Made by a program: the position numbers and the translations under genes
Part shown: positions 6,950 through 15,979 of the stretch, piece after piece
Layout: the number at the start of each line of letters is the position of its first letter
How positions within the stretch are numbered: position 1 is the stretch's first letter
Assembly (NCBI GenBank): GCA_964630925.1
Contig: CAZVZK010000103.1
Location: 1-35,956, forward strand
DNA: 35,956 nt
Reading direction: 5' to 3'
Origin: RGDT01 sp964630925
GTDB lineage: Bacteria > Planctomycetota > Planctomycetia > Gemmatales > Gemmataceae
Notes under the pieces: model-generated
What the model saw: only the letters and a program-made list of their open reading frames with translations
The model's database searches: none
What the model was told of the DNA's origin: nothing

Positions 6950-9900
6950 ATGAACCTCGCCGAGCTCCAGAGGCTGCTGCGCGACGCCAACCCGGCCGCC
7001 GTGCTCGTCGCGCCGCGCATCCTCGAACGCGTCGTCCGCGACGACCTCCACCTCCCCCCCATGCACTGGGGCCTGCCCCACGGCAAGAGCTACGTCTGCG
7101 GACGACACCTCCTCTTCCGCCACGCCGAGCAGGCCGACCTCGAGATCGAGCCCGACCGCGTCCTCCCCGACACCGTCATCCTCCTCCAGCGCCCCGAGGC
7201 CGAGGAGCTTTCCAACCTCGAACGCCCCAAGGTCCTCCTCAAGTACTGGCGCCGCCTGTTCCACTCCCTCGTCCACCTCCACCTCACCGCCAAACGCGAG
7301 GGCGGCCCCCTCACCGACGCCCAGGTCCGCGAGCGCGTCGATGAATTGGGCCTCACCGAGTTCGAGGAGGTCCGCCAGGTCCTCATCCAGGACCGCTTCC
7401 TCGCCAGCAACGCCGGCCCGCGCGAGACCTACATCGAGTTCGCCGCCGTCTACCTCGAATTGCGCTACTTCGCCCGCAGCCTCCTGGAGAACTACTTCCC
7501 CGGCATCAAGGACTTCGCCAAGGTCGATCAGCTCATCGGACGCGACCTCGACATCAAGGGCCTCTTCAAGCAGTCGCGCCTCACCAACGCCCCCGACCCG
7601 GCCATCGAGTCGCAGATGCAGACCGACGACTCCCAGGAGGCGTACTGGTCCCTCGTCCGCCAGGCCCAGGGGGCCGCCCTGGAGAACAACGGCGTCAAGG
7701 CCGCCATCCTGCGCATGAAGGCCTCCCGCATCGCCCCCGGCGCACGCACCGTCCCCACGCGCCAGGAGGCCGAGGGCGACATCCGCAACCTCACCGAACG
7801 CCTCGCCAGGGCCATCAACCTCACCGACGCCGAACGCGACGCCTGGGCCCGCGCCCTCATCGTCCTCCTCGACAAGGCCGACCAGGGCGTCTGGCCCGTC
7901 GAGGCCCGCCTCCTCGACGACATCCAGCGCGTCTGCGAGGACAGCGAGCGCGAGATCTACACCCTCGACGTGTTCGACTACCTCACCTCCCTCGGCAAGC
8001 GGCCCATCAAACGCGCGCTGCCCAGCCAGCGCCTCGTCCGCGTCGTCCGCCACCTGTCCAGCGCCCACGGACGCCTCGACGAGGTCCGCGTCGCCGACAA
8101 CGACCGCGCCGCCCTCGGCACCCTCCTCAAGAAGGCCAAGATCGCCGCACGGAACAACCTCGACTCCCGCTTCCGACCCGTCCTGGAGACCGCCCTCGAT
8201 GACGTCGGCCTCGGCGCGCGCAACCCCGTCGAGCAGGTCGCCTTCGACAAGATGGTCCACGAGCTACTCGACCGCATCGCCACCCACGGCTTCCTCGGCT
8301 TCGGCGAGCTGCGCGACGCCATCTCTCGCAACCAGCTCAAGATGCCCGACACCTCCGACCCCGAGAGCCTGTGGCGCGGCGACCCCCTCATCCGCCTCGA
8401 CACACGCCTCACCTCCCTCCTCGACGGCGTCTACCGCCCCAGCGACTTCTACGTCCGCTGGCTGGAACGCGGCACCGCGCTCCTCTTCGGCACGCCGCCG
8501 GGCCGCGTCCTGACGCGCTTCGTCCTCCTGCCGCTCCTCGCCGCCTGGGTGCTGCTGCACGTCCTCGGGCTCCTCCTCGACTGGGCGGCCCCCTCGGCGA
8601 AATACCCCGCCGCGGGGTGGGCCGCCCACGTCATGCTCGGCCCCCTCCACAAGGACAAGCCCCCCGAGGGGGCGTCCAGGGAGAGCGAGGCCGCCCACCA
8701 CGACGAACACCCGCCCCCGCACTGGTGCTGGCACTGGGGGGTGCTGGCGGGCGTCGGCCTGGTGGCGCTGGGGATCTTTGAATCCCGCGCCTTCCGCCGC
8801 CAGCTCCTCCGCGCCTTGATCGTGTTCTGGCGCGGCCTGCGCTGGATCACCTGGGACGCCCCCATCGGCATGGTGCCGGTCGATGCCATCCAGAGGACGC
8901 TCAACAGCTGGCTCTTCCAGAGCGTCTTCTGGGTCCTCTTCATCCCCGGCATCGTCTGCGCCGCGGTGATCTGGCTCCGCCCCGACCTGTTCACTAACTG
9001 GGCCTTCGGCGTCGGCCTGTGGGCCGTCGTCGCCTTCCTCGTCAACTCCCGCTACGCCCGCGAGATCAGCGAGGCGGCCCGCGACGTGGCCGGCCAGCTC
9101 ACCACCCTCGTCCGCGCCGGCCTCATCCCCGGCCTGGTCCGCCTCATCCTCCAGGCGTTCAAGCAGATCAGCGACGGCATCGAGGGCCTCCTCCACGCCG
9201 TGGACGAGTGGCTCCGCTTCCGCGCCGGCGAGAGCCCGGCGGGCATCGTCCTCCGCGTCGTCCTCAGCGTCCTGTGGTTCCCCATCGCCTTCCTCGTCCG
9301 CTTCCTCTACGTCGTCCTCATCGAGCCCGGCATCAACCCCCTCAAGCTCCCCATCTCCATCCTCGCCGGCAAGGTCCTGGTCCCCGTCATCCCCACCCTG
9401 TACGGCGCCCTCACCGGCTCCATGTCCCCCGTCCTGGGCGAGTGGCTCGCCGCCGGCCTCGTCACCGCCCTCCTCTTCCTCATGCCCGACGCCTTCGGCT
9501 TCCTCGGCTGGGAGATGCAGGAGAACTGGCGCCTCTACCGCGCCAACCGCCCCGCCACCCTCGGCCCCCAGCCCGTCGGCTCGCACGGCGAGACGGTGCG
9601 CGGCCTGCTCCAGCCCGGGTTCCACTCCGGCACCATCCCCCACCTGTACGCCCGCCTGCGCGTCGCCGAGAGGCTGGCCCTGCAGTCACGGAACTGGAAC
9701 AAGGTACGCCTCTACCGCCACGAGCTGAACGAGGTCGGCGAGGCCCTCAAGAACTTCCTCGAACGCGAGCTGGTGGCCCTGCTCAAGGAGTCGCGGGCCT
9801 GGGATGGCGTGCCGCTGGAGGCCGGGGAGGTGTTCCTGGCCACCAACCGCGTCCGCTTCGAGATCCTCCACGCCGGCCACGAGGGCGCCCCGGTGCAGGT

Positions 9901-10408
9901 CGAGATCCAGCACCACCAGGGCTGGCTCGTCGCCGGCCTGCGCGACCACGGCTGGCTCGCGAAGATCACGCCGGAGCAGCTCGACGTGTTCATCATCAGC
10001 CTGGCCGGCTTCTACAAGCAGGCCGACGTGGACCTCGTCCGCGAGCAGCTCCAGGCACGCCTCGCCCTCGACACCGTGGGGATGGAGGTGACCGCGGACG
10101 AGCTGGTCGTGCGTCCCGCCCCGGGGGCCGAGCCGGTCCGCTACTCCCTCCGCGACACGCTGGGCTTCCCCAACGAGGACGGGCCGCTGCGTGGCAAGGT
10201 GTTCGCCTGGGCGCCCATCGCGTGGGAGGACTGGGTCGGCGGCTGGCAGGCCGACAAGGACACCGGGGCGCACCCCGGCCTGCCCGGCGTCGGCCCGTCG
10301 CTGGTCAACCTCTCCAACCCGAAGGCCCATTACGTCTCGCAGATGAACATCATGATCGACACGCCGCCCGGCCTCGGCCTGCACGTCAGCGAGGGCCAGC
10401 AGGGGTGA
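6950..10408 (+). CDS. Very large multi-pass membrane protein, unknown function
   Basis: A 1152-residue protein I do not recognise. The N-terminal half (about 1-515) is soluble, charged and helical. Hydrophobic segments follow at about 519-545, 591-610, 655-677, 684-700, 765-795, 800-822 and 832-854, and a roughly 300-residue soluble C-terminal domain completes it. A His/Pro/Glu-rich stretch (about 565-590) lies between the first two membrane segments. I chose the ATG at 6950 because the upstream in-frame residues are Pro/Cys-rich and look non-coding; the ribosome site is weak, so the start is uncertain. Its 3' end overlaps the convergent kinase gene by 23 bp. Codon use matches the neighbours, so recent transfer is not suggested. 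Confidence 0.85.
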   Translation: MNLAELQRLLRDANPAAVLVAPRILERVVRDDLHLPPMHWGLPHGKSYVCGRHLLFRHAEQADLEIEPDRVLPDTVILLQRPEAEELSNLERPKVLLKYWRRLFHSLVHLHLTAKREGGPLTDAQVRERVDELGLTEFEEVRQVLIQDRFLASNAGPRETYIEFAAVYLELRYFARSLLENYFPGIKDFAKVDQLIGRDLDIKGLFKQSRLTNAPDPAIESQMQTDDSQEAYWSLVRQAQGAALENNGVKAAILRMKASRIAPGARTVPTRQEAEGDIRNLTERLARAINLTDAERDAWARALIVLLDKADQGVWPVEARLLDDIQRVCEDSEREIYTLDVFDYLTSLGKRPIKRALPSQRLVRVVRHLSSAHGRLDEVRVADNDRAALGTLLKKAKIAARNNLDSRFRPVLETALDDVGLGARNPVEQVAFDKMVHELLDRIATHGFLGFGELRDAISRNQLKMPDTSDPESLWRGDPLIRLDTRLTSLLDGVYRPSDFYVRWLERGTALLFGTPPGRVLTRFVLLPLLAAWVLLHVLGLLLDWAAPSAKYPAAGWAAHVMLGPLHKDKPPEGASRESEAAHHDEHPPPHWCWHWGVLAGVGLVALGIFESRAFRRQLLRALIVFWRGLRWITWDAPIGMVPVDAIQRTLNSWLFQSVFWVLFIPGIVCAAVIWLRPDLFTNWAFGVGLWAVVAFLVNSRYAREISEAARDVAGQLTTLVRAGLIPGLVRLILQAFKQISDGIEGLLHAVDEWLRFRAGESPAGIVLRVVLSVLWFPIAFLVRFLYVVLIEPGINPLKLPISILAGKVLVPVIPTLYGALTGSMSPVLGEWLAAGLVTALLFLMPDAFGFLGWEMQENWRLYRANRPATLGPQPVGSHGETVRGLLQPGFHSGTIPHLYARLRVAERLALQSRNWNKVRLYRHELNEVGEALKNFLERELVALLKESRAWDGVPLEAGEVFLATNRVRFEILHAGHEGAPVQVEIQHHQGWLVAGLRDHGWLAKITPEQLDVFIISLAGFYKQADVDLVREQLQARLALDTVGMEVTADELVVRPAPGAEPVRYSLRDTLGFPNEDGPLRGKVFAWAPIAWEDWVGGWQADKDTGAHPGLPGVGPSLVNLSNPKAHYVSQMNIMIDTPPGLGLHVSEGQQG

Positions 10409-13079
10409 CCTCGCGCGGCGCCTTGAGGTGCGTCGGACGCTGGTAGGCGCGGGCCCGCTCGCGGAGGGTGACGGCGTACTTGATCCCCGTCGGCCCAACC
10501 TGTCCGGGCGGGTAGGCGGGCCGCCCGCGGAGGAAGTCCGCCGCCATGCTCTCGGCCCCGGCGTACGCGCCGAGGTCCAGCAGCAGGTGGATGCGCTGGA
10601 GGTGCCGGCCGGGGCCGGGGTCGGGCGGCAGGCCGTCCAGGATGTGCAGCGCCAGGGTGGCCTCGCCGACGTCGCGCAGGATCTGGGCGTGCAGGGAGGC
10701 GGCGGAGCGGTGGGGCGGCTCGGGGCGGGCGCGGCGCGCGTGGACCGCCTCCGCCGCCTTCGCCATCAGCCCCGGGTCGCGCGGCCAGCCGAACGTGCCG
10801 AACGCCGTGCGCAGTGACAACGCGGCGGCCATGTCCAGGCAGTGCGGCTCCATCCCGGTGAGGCTGGCGTGCCGCGCCCCCTGGCGGAACAGGGCGGCGG
10901 CCTCCGCGAATTCGTCCGGCGTCTTCGCCAGCTCGTATTTGCGCCACGCCAGGAGGAAGTACATCCCCCCCTCGGGGTGCCGCGCGGCCGCGGCCCGCGC
11001 CGCCGCCTCCCCGGCGGCGTCCTTGAAGACGAACGTGCGCGGCGAGGGCGGGAGCGCGAGGGTGGCGAATGTGAAGGCGGCGAGGGCGCCGCCGCGGCGC
11101 AGGCCGAACTCGCGCCAGCCCTGCGCCAGCTCGAGCAGGCCGGCGCGGGCCGAGACGGGGAGGCGGATGGCGGGCGTGCCGCCCTGGCCGAGGACGTACT
11201 TGCGGATACGCGAGAACGACGGGCTGAGGAAGGCGCGGATGAACTCCGCGCCGTGCATCGTCGGGTCCGGCGCCCCGGCGATGCTCCGCATCACCGCCAG
11301 CAGCGGGAGGATGGCCTCCAGGGCGGCCACGTCCTCCTTGTTGAGCGTGGAGCGCCGCATCTCCTCGACGTAGGGTGTCGCCCGGTCGAGCCGCCCGGCG
11401 GTGGCCTCCCCGAGCGCGGGGAGGAGCTGGAAGGCGGGGTGGTCGGGGGCGAGGAGCCGCCCGCCGCGTGAGACCTCCAGCATCTCCTCGATGCGGCCGA
11501 GGGCGAACAGGGTGAAGCCGAGCATGGCGCGGGCGTCGAGGTGCGCCGGGTCCTCCTGCACCGCCGCCTGCAGGTAACGCAGCGTCTCCGGGGTGGTCGG
11601 GGCCAGCACGCCGCGGGCGTAATGCCGGTCGGCGGGCGAGAGGTGCGCGCTGAGCGCGAGGGCCTGGCGCAGCAGCGCGGCCGAGCGAGCGTCGTCCTGG
11701 CCGGCGAGGGCGGCGCCGCTGAGGAGGAGGTGGTTGGCACGCAGGCCGTCGGGCAGCGTCCCCGCGTCGATCCTGGCCAGCTCGGCCAGCCCCTCGTCGG
11801 ACCCGCGTGCCGCCATCAGGGCGCGGGCCCGGTCGAGACGCATGTCCGCCGTCGGCTCCAGGCCGTCGGCCTCTGCACGGCCGAACAGGGCGAGCGCCTC
11901 GCGGACGCCGCCGCGCTGCAGCGCCATGCGGATGCCCAGACGCGCCCCGTCGAGCTGGCGCAGGCGCTCGGCCTCGCGCCGCCCCTCCTCCGCATGGGCC
12001 TTGTCGGCCAGGGCGCCGGCGCGGGCGCCTTCGGCGCGTGCGGCCCACAGCGCCACGCCGGCGGACACCGCGAGGGCGGCCATGAACGCCACGGCGACGG
12101 GGTTGCGCCGGCCCCACTTCCACACGCGCTCGGCGATGCCGGCCGGGCGCGCCTCGATGGGCAGGCCGTCGAGCCAGCGGCCCAGGTCATCCGCCAGCGC
12201 CTTCGCCGAGGGGTAGCGGCGCGACGGCTCCTTGTGGAGGCACTTGAGGCAGATCGTCTCGATGTCTCGCGGCAGCCCGCCGTTGAGCTGCCGCGGCGGG
12301 ACGGGGTCGTCGGCGACCACCTGGGCCAGCGTCTCCATGACGTTGGCGGCGCGGAACGGCGGGCGCCCCGTGAGGCACTCGTAGAGGACGGCACCCAGCG
12401 CGTACACGTCCGCCGGCGGGCCGGCGTCCTTGAGGCCGCGGGCCTGTTCGGGGGCCATGTACGACGGCGTGCCGATGATGTCGCCGGCGCGCGACAGGCC
12501 GCTGTCGGCGTCCAGCTTCCGCGCCAGGCCGAAGTCGGCGACGTGGGGGGCGCCGGCGGCGTCGAAGAGGATGTTGCCCGGCTTGATGTCGCGGTGGACG
12601 ACCCCGGCGTCGTGCGCCGCCTGCACGGCCAGGGCCAGGGTGCGGACGAGGGCGGCGGCGTCACGCGGGGCGAGGGGCGAGCTGGCGAGGCGGGCCGACA
12701 GGGTGCCACCGGGGAGGTAGCCCAGGGTGAGGAAGGGGACGCCGTCGTGCTCGCCCCAGCCGAAGACGGGGACGATGTGGGGGTGGCTCAGCCGCGCGGC
12801 GGCCTCGGCCTCGGTGCGGAAGCGGGCCAGCGCGGAGACGCCGGCGTGGCCGAGGATCATCTTGAGGGCGACCTCGCGGCCGAGGTTGCGGTCCCTGGCG
12901 AGGTAGACGACGCCCATGCCGCCGCGGCCCAGGACATCGAGGATGTCGAAGCCGGGGATGTCCGGGAAGGAGGCGGGGCCGCCGAGGCGCGGGAGGGTGG
13001 GCGGCGCTAGGCGTTCGCCCGTCTCGGGCCAGAACGTCTGCTGGGCGACGGTGGAGGGCTCGGGGGGATGAGCGGCCAT
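10386..13079 (-). CDS. Hanks-type Ser/Thr protein kinase with membrane anchor and TPR-like C-terminus
   Basis: A predicted transmembrane Ser/Thr kinase of 897 residues. The kinase domain (about 44-305) has the Gly loop at 51-56 (GRGGMG), catalytic Lys near 73, His-Arg-Asp with Asp near 164, Asp-Phe-Gly with Asp near 182, and an Ala-Pro-Glu motif near 209-211. A membrane segment at about 327-346 follows a basic stretch. The remaining roughly 550 residues are Ala/Leu/Arg-rich helical repeats resembling tetratricopeptide repeats, likely outside or at the membrane, for ligand or partner binding. The kinase-TM-TPR layout is typical of planctomycete kinases. The start at 13077-13079 was chosen over an upstream in-frame start because residues before it look non-coding; no strong ribosome site is visible. 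Confidence 0.92.
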   Translation of the reverse strand: MAAHPPEPSTVAQQTFWPETGERLAPPTLPRLGGPASFPDIPGFDILDVLGRGGMGVVYLARDRNLGREVALKMILGHAGVSALARFRTEAEAAARLSHPHIVPVFGWGEHDGVPFLTLGYLPGGTLSARLASSPLAPRDAAALVRTLALAVQAAHDAGVVHRDIKPGNILFDAAGAPHVADFGLARKLDADSGLSRAGDIIGTPSYMAPEQARGLKDAGPPADVYALGAVLYECLTGRPPFRAANVMETLAQVVADDPVPPRQLNGGLPRDIETICLKCLHKEPSRRYPSAKALADDLGRWLDGLPIEARPAGIAERVWKWGRRNPVAVAFMAALAVSAGVALWAARAEGARAGALADKAHAEEGRREAERLRQLDGARLGIRMALQRGGVREALALFGRAEADGLEPTADMRLDRARALMAARGSDEGLAELARIDAGTLPDGLRANHLLLSGAALAGQDDARSAALLRQALALSAHLSPADRHYARGVLAPTTPETLRYLQAAVQEDPAHLDARAMLGFTLFALGRIEEMLEVSRGGRLLAPDHPAFQLLPALGEATAGRLDRATPYVEEMRRSTLNKEDVAALEAILPLLAVMRSIAGAPDPTMHGAEFIRAFLSPSFSRIRKYVLGQGGTPAIRLPVSARAGLLELAQGWREFGLRRGGALAAFTFATLALPPSPRTFVFKDAAGEAAARAAAARHPEGGMYFLLAWRKYELAKTPDEFAEAAALFRQGARHASLTGMEPHCLDMAAALSLRTAFGTFGWPRDPGLMAKAAEAVHARRARPEPPHRSAASLHAQILRDVGEATLALHILDGLPPDPGPGRHLQRIHLLLDLGAYAGAESMAADFLRGRPAYPPGQVGPTGIKYAVTLRERARAYQRPTHLKAPREVTPAGPR

Positions 13080-13174
13080 GCTGCGAGTGTACAGGGGTGG
13101 GGTGGGGGTGAGCAAGGCGCCACGCAGACGCGGGTGCGGCAAGGCGAGCGGCGCGGAGTGAGCCCGAATCTTGT

Positions 13175-13230
13175 GTACCTCAGGCTTTCAGCCCGAAACG
13201 CACCCAAGTCAGGCTAAAAGCCCGACGTAC
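13175..13230. repeat. Two-unit short palindromic repeat (REP-like) in intergenic DNA
   Basis: Two related units, 13175-13200 and 13208-13230, share CAGGCT-N3-AGCCCGA and can each form a small hairpin (GGCT/AGCC). Flanking GTAC tetranucleotides lie at 13175 and 13227. They fill the 161-bp gap between the kinase start and the end of the downstream-read phosphohexomutase gene, where no gene is seen. Their form is that of a dispersed short repeat; only one such cluster occurs in this window. Confidence 0.6.
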
Positions 13231-13240
13231 ATCCGCCCCC

Positions 13241-15157
13241 TCACCCCGCCCGCGCCATCGCCTGCTTCACGAAGTCGTCCGCGAGTGCCCGCAGCGTCGC
13301 GTCCACGCCGGCCTTGATCGCCGCCCACCCCTCCGCCGTCGTGCCGTGCGCCATCGGCGCCGAACACGCCTCGATGTACGCCTTCGCCTTCGGCTCCGTG
13401 CCGCTGGGCCGCAACGCCACCCGCGCCGACTCGCCGAGCTGGAACAAGAGGACGTTGCGCGAGGCGGCGTCGGTCGCCCCCTTGAGCGGCCCGAAACGTC
13501 CGTCCTCGTCGCGCAGGTCCTCGAAGCCCGTCACCGCCAGGCCGCCGATGGCCCGCGGCGGATCATTCCGCAGGCTGTCGAGCATGGCGGCCATCTGCTG
13601 GCGGCCCTCGATGCCCGTCATGAACACCGACTCGCCCTCGTTGCGGAAGTACCCGAACTTCTGATGCACCTCTTCCACATAGTCGAGCATCAACCGGTTC
13701 TTGCGCTTCTGATCGAGCGCGATCTCCGCCAGGAGCAGCGCCGCCGCCGCCGCGTCCTTGTCGCGGAACGCGGCGGTGAGCATGGCCCCGTGGCTCTCCT
13801 CCGTGGCGATGATGAAGTCCGCCGGCGTGCCACGCACGTCCTCGTAACTCTCCGACGTTTCGAGCTGGTGCAGCACGTCGGCCATGTACTTGAAGCCGAC
13901 CAGGAGGTTGTTGACGATCTGGGCGCGGAAGTGCCGGGCGATGCGCGTGATCTGCCGCGTCGTCACCTCCGTGGTGATCACGATGGGCGACGCCGGGAGG
14001 CGGCCCTGCTGCTGGAGCTTGTGCAGCTTGAAGTGCGTCAGGATGGCGGCGATCTCGTTGCCGGTGACGGCCCGCCAGACGTTGTCACGGTCCGGGGCCA
14101 TCGCGCCGATGCGGTCGGCGTCGGGGTCGGTGGCCAGGGCCAGGTCCGCCTTGATCGACGCGCCGAGGGCGGCGGCCCGGTCCATCGACTCGGGCACCTC
14201 CGGGTTCGGCGTCTTCGTCACGTTGGGGAACTGGCCGTTCGGCTCCATCTGCTCGGCCACCGGCACCACCTTGAACCCCTGCTCGGTCAGCACCTCCATC
14301 GCCGTCGAGGCCCCCACCCCGTGCAGCGGCGTGAACACCACCTTGAAGTCATCCGACTTCGGCGGCGGGACGAGGGACTGCTTGCGGCACAGGTCGATGT
14401 ACGCCTTGTGCGGCGCGTCATCGAGGAAGTGGACGCGGCCCGTACGCACCGCCTCGGCGAACGGCAGCGAGCGCACCGCCGTGACCTGATCGACGAGGTC
14501 GGCCATGAGCTGGTCGTCGGGCGGGACGGGCTGGCCGCCGCGCTCGTCGTAGAACTTGCCGCCGTTGTCGTCGGGCGGGTTGTGCGAGGCGGACAGGTTC
14601 AGTCCGCCGTGGGCGTGCAGCAGGCGGATGGTGAACGACAGCTCGGGCGTGGCGAGGAAGTGGCGGCTGTCGGGCGGCAGGATGTGGGCGTGGATGCCGT
14701 TGGCGGCGTAGACGCCGGCGGCCTGCTGGGCGAGCGTCTTGCTGGAGAGGTGCAGGACGGGGTTGGGCAGGGCGGGGTTGTACTGCCCGCGCTTGTCCTC
14801 GAATTGACGCACATCATAGGCGAGGGCGACGCGGAGGGGCGAGACGCCGGGGAAGCGTTCCTTGAGGTACTCGCAATGCCCCTGGACGGAGGCGGCGAGG
14901 GTCCACGGGTTCATGCGGTTGGGCCCGATGCCGACGGCGCCACGCCTGCCGCCGGTGCCGAAGGGGAGGATCTGATAGAAGCGGTCGAGGAGGCCGGGCC
15001 ACCGGCCCTGCTCGATGAGCCAGTGGAGCTGGGGCCAGTAAGGCTTGAACTCGTCATGGGAGAGCCAGTTGCCGAGGTGGCGGAGGGCGTCGGCCTTGAC
15101 GGCGTCGGGAGCGGCGACGGCGGCGAAGCCCTCGGCGGCGCGTTCGAGCAGGCCCAT
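13241..15157 (-). CDS. Phosphoglucomutase/phosphomannomutase (alpha-D-phosphohexomutase superfamily)
   Basis: A 638-residue cytoplasmic enzyme predicted to interconvert hexose 1- and 6-phosphates, linking glycolysis to polysaccharide or cell-envelope precursor synthesis. The motifs are intact: Phe-Gly-Thr-Gly-Gly near 66-70, the phosphoserine loop Ser-Ala-Ser-His-Asn-Pro with catalytic Ser near 191, the metal loop Asp-Pro-Asp-Ala-Asp-Arg, the sugar-binding loop Glu-Glu-Ser-His-Gly, and the phosphate-binding loop Arg-Pro-Ser-Gly-Thr-Glu-Pro near the C-terminus. The length is that of the longer (about 550-640 residue) bacterial PgcA-like/PGM2-like branch. GGAGAG at about 15162-15167 supports the ATG at 15155-15157. 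Substrate preference (glucose or mannose) cannot be read from sequence by eye. Confidence 0.93.
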   Translation of the reverse strand: MGLLERAAEGFAAVAAPDAVKADALRHLGNWLSHDEFKPYWPQLHWLIEQGRWPGLLDRFYQILPFGTGGRRGAVGIGPNRMNPWTLAASVQGHCEYLKERFPGVSPLRVALAYDVRQFEDKRGQYNPALPNPVLHLSSKTLAQQAAGVYAANGIHAHILPPDSRHFLATPELSFTIRLLHAHGGLNLSASHNPPDDNGGKFYDERGGQPVPPDDQLMADLVDQVTAVRSLPFAEAVRTGRVHFLDDAPHKAYIDLCRKQSLVPPPKSDDFKVVFTPLHGVGASTAMEVLTEQGFKVVPVAEQMEPNGQFPNVTKTPNPEVPESMDRAAALGASIKADLALATDPDADRIGAMAPDRDNVWRAVTGNEIAAILTHFKLHKLQQQGRLPASPIVITTEVTTRQITRIARHFRAQIVNNLLVGFKYMADVLHQLETSESYEDVRGTPADFIIATEESHGAMLTAAFRDKDAAAAALLLAEIALDQKRKNRLMLDYVEEVHQKFGYFRNEGESVFMTGIEGRQQMAAMLDSLRNDPPRAIGGLAVTGFEDLRDEDGRFGPLKGATDAASRNVLLFQLGESARVALRPSGTEPKAKAYIEACSAPMAHGTTAEGWAAIKAGVDATLRALADDFVKQAMARAG

Positions 15158-15224
15158 GCGGTCTCTCCGTGACGGTGGCGATGGCGCTACTCTACGGCCG
15201 GCGGGACCGGGTCGGCAACCCTCG

Positions 15225-15262
15225 CCGGTCCGGCGGGAGCTTCTCTTCCTCCGGCGGACCGG
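15225..15262. other. Inverted repeat between divergent genes
   Basis: CCGGTCCG at 15225-15232 is the exact reverse complement of 15255-15262, with partial extension of pairing inward. It lies in the 141-bp gap between the divergent phosphohexomutase and DUF4058 genes, about 36 bp before the latter's ATG. It could be an operator or simply a GC-rich hairpin; there is no T-run. Confidence 0.35.
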
Positions 15263-15298
15263 TTCTGTCATCATGGGGCGATCGAGGGAGGGCGGGCC

Positions 15299-15979
15299 AT
15301 GCCGATGCACGACTGGACGCGGGCCGAGGCGTCGGCGTGCTTCGACTTCTACTTCTGCTGGCTCTGCGAGATCAGCACCCGACTCGGAGAAGGCCTCCTC
15401 CCCGCTGATTATTTCGCCCAGATCGAGTCCCGCCGGGAGACGCCCGAGCCCGGCCCGAAGGCCCTGTGCGCCACCCACACGCCGGCCACGAGCTGGCACG
15501 TGACCGCACGGCGCATCGTCATCCGCAGGGAATTCGACGTGAGGCCCGTCGCTCTGATCGAGCTGGTGGCGCCTGCGGCCAAATCGTCGAGCTGGGGCCT
15601 CTCGACCCTCGTGGAGGACACCGTCGCCGCGGTCCGGCGTGGCACCAGCGTGCTGATCATCGACCCGTTCCCGCCCCCACCCTTCGATATCGCCGGCGTT
15701 CATGGGAGGATCTGGGAAGCTATCGGCGGCGGGAGATACCAGCCCCCGGCGGACAAGCCACTGACGATGGCGTCGTACACCGCCGGCCTCGTCAAACGGG
15801 CCTACGTCGAGCCGTTCGCCGTGGGCGACGCCCTGACGCCGATGCCGCTCTTCCTCGACCCCGAGCATTACGTCCCGGTGCCGCTGGAGGAGAGCTACAT
15901 GCGTATCTACCGCACCGTGGCCCGGCGGCACCGCGAAACGCTTGAATCGCCCCCGCCCTCAAAAGCGGGGAACAGTTAG
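15299..15979 (+). CDS. DUF4058 family protein
   Basis: A 226-residue protein opening Met-Pro-Met-His-Asp-Trp-Thr-Arg, a start I associate with a large planctomycete DUF4058 group. Other family-like features are Leu-Leu-Pro-Ala-Asp-Tyr-Phe near residue 34-40, a Glu-Leu-Val-Ala-Pro-Ala-Ala-Lys strand (compare the family's Glu-Ile-Leu-Ser-Pro-x-Asn-Lys) near 96-103, and a C-terminal Pro-Met-Pro-Leu-Phe-Leu-Asp followed by Val-Pro-Val-Pro-Leu-Glu-Glu-Ser-Tyr. The fold is probably nuclease-like, but biochemical function is unknown. GAGGGAGG at about 15284-15291 supports the start. The stop overlaps the stop of the convergent WD40 gene by 4 bp. Confidence 0.8.
   Translation: MPMHDWTRAEASACFDFYFCWLCEISTRLGEGLLPADYFAQIESRRETPEPGPKALCATHTPATSWHVTARRIVIRREFDVRPVALIELVAPAAKSSSWGLSTLVEDTVAAVRRGTSVLIIDPFPPPPFDIAGVHGRIWEAIGGGRYQPPADKPLTMASYTAGLVKRAYVEPFAVGDALTPMPLFLDPEHYVPVPLEESYMRIYRTVARRHRETLESPPPSKAGNS

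Noticed and set aside
15158..15931. N-terminal extension of the phosphohexomutase by about 258 residues
   Set aside because: It runs antisense through the DUF4058 gene and looks non-coding; the ATG at 15157 has a good ribosome site.
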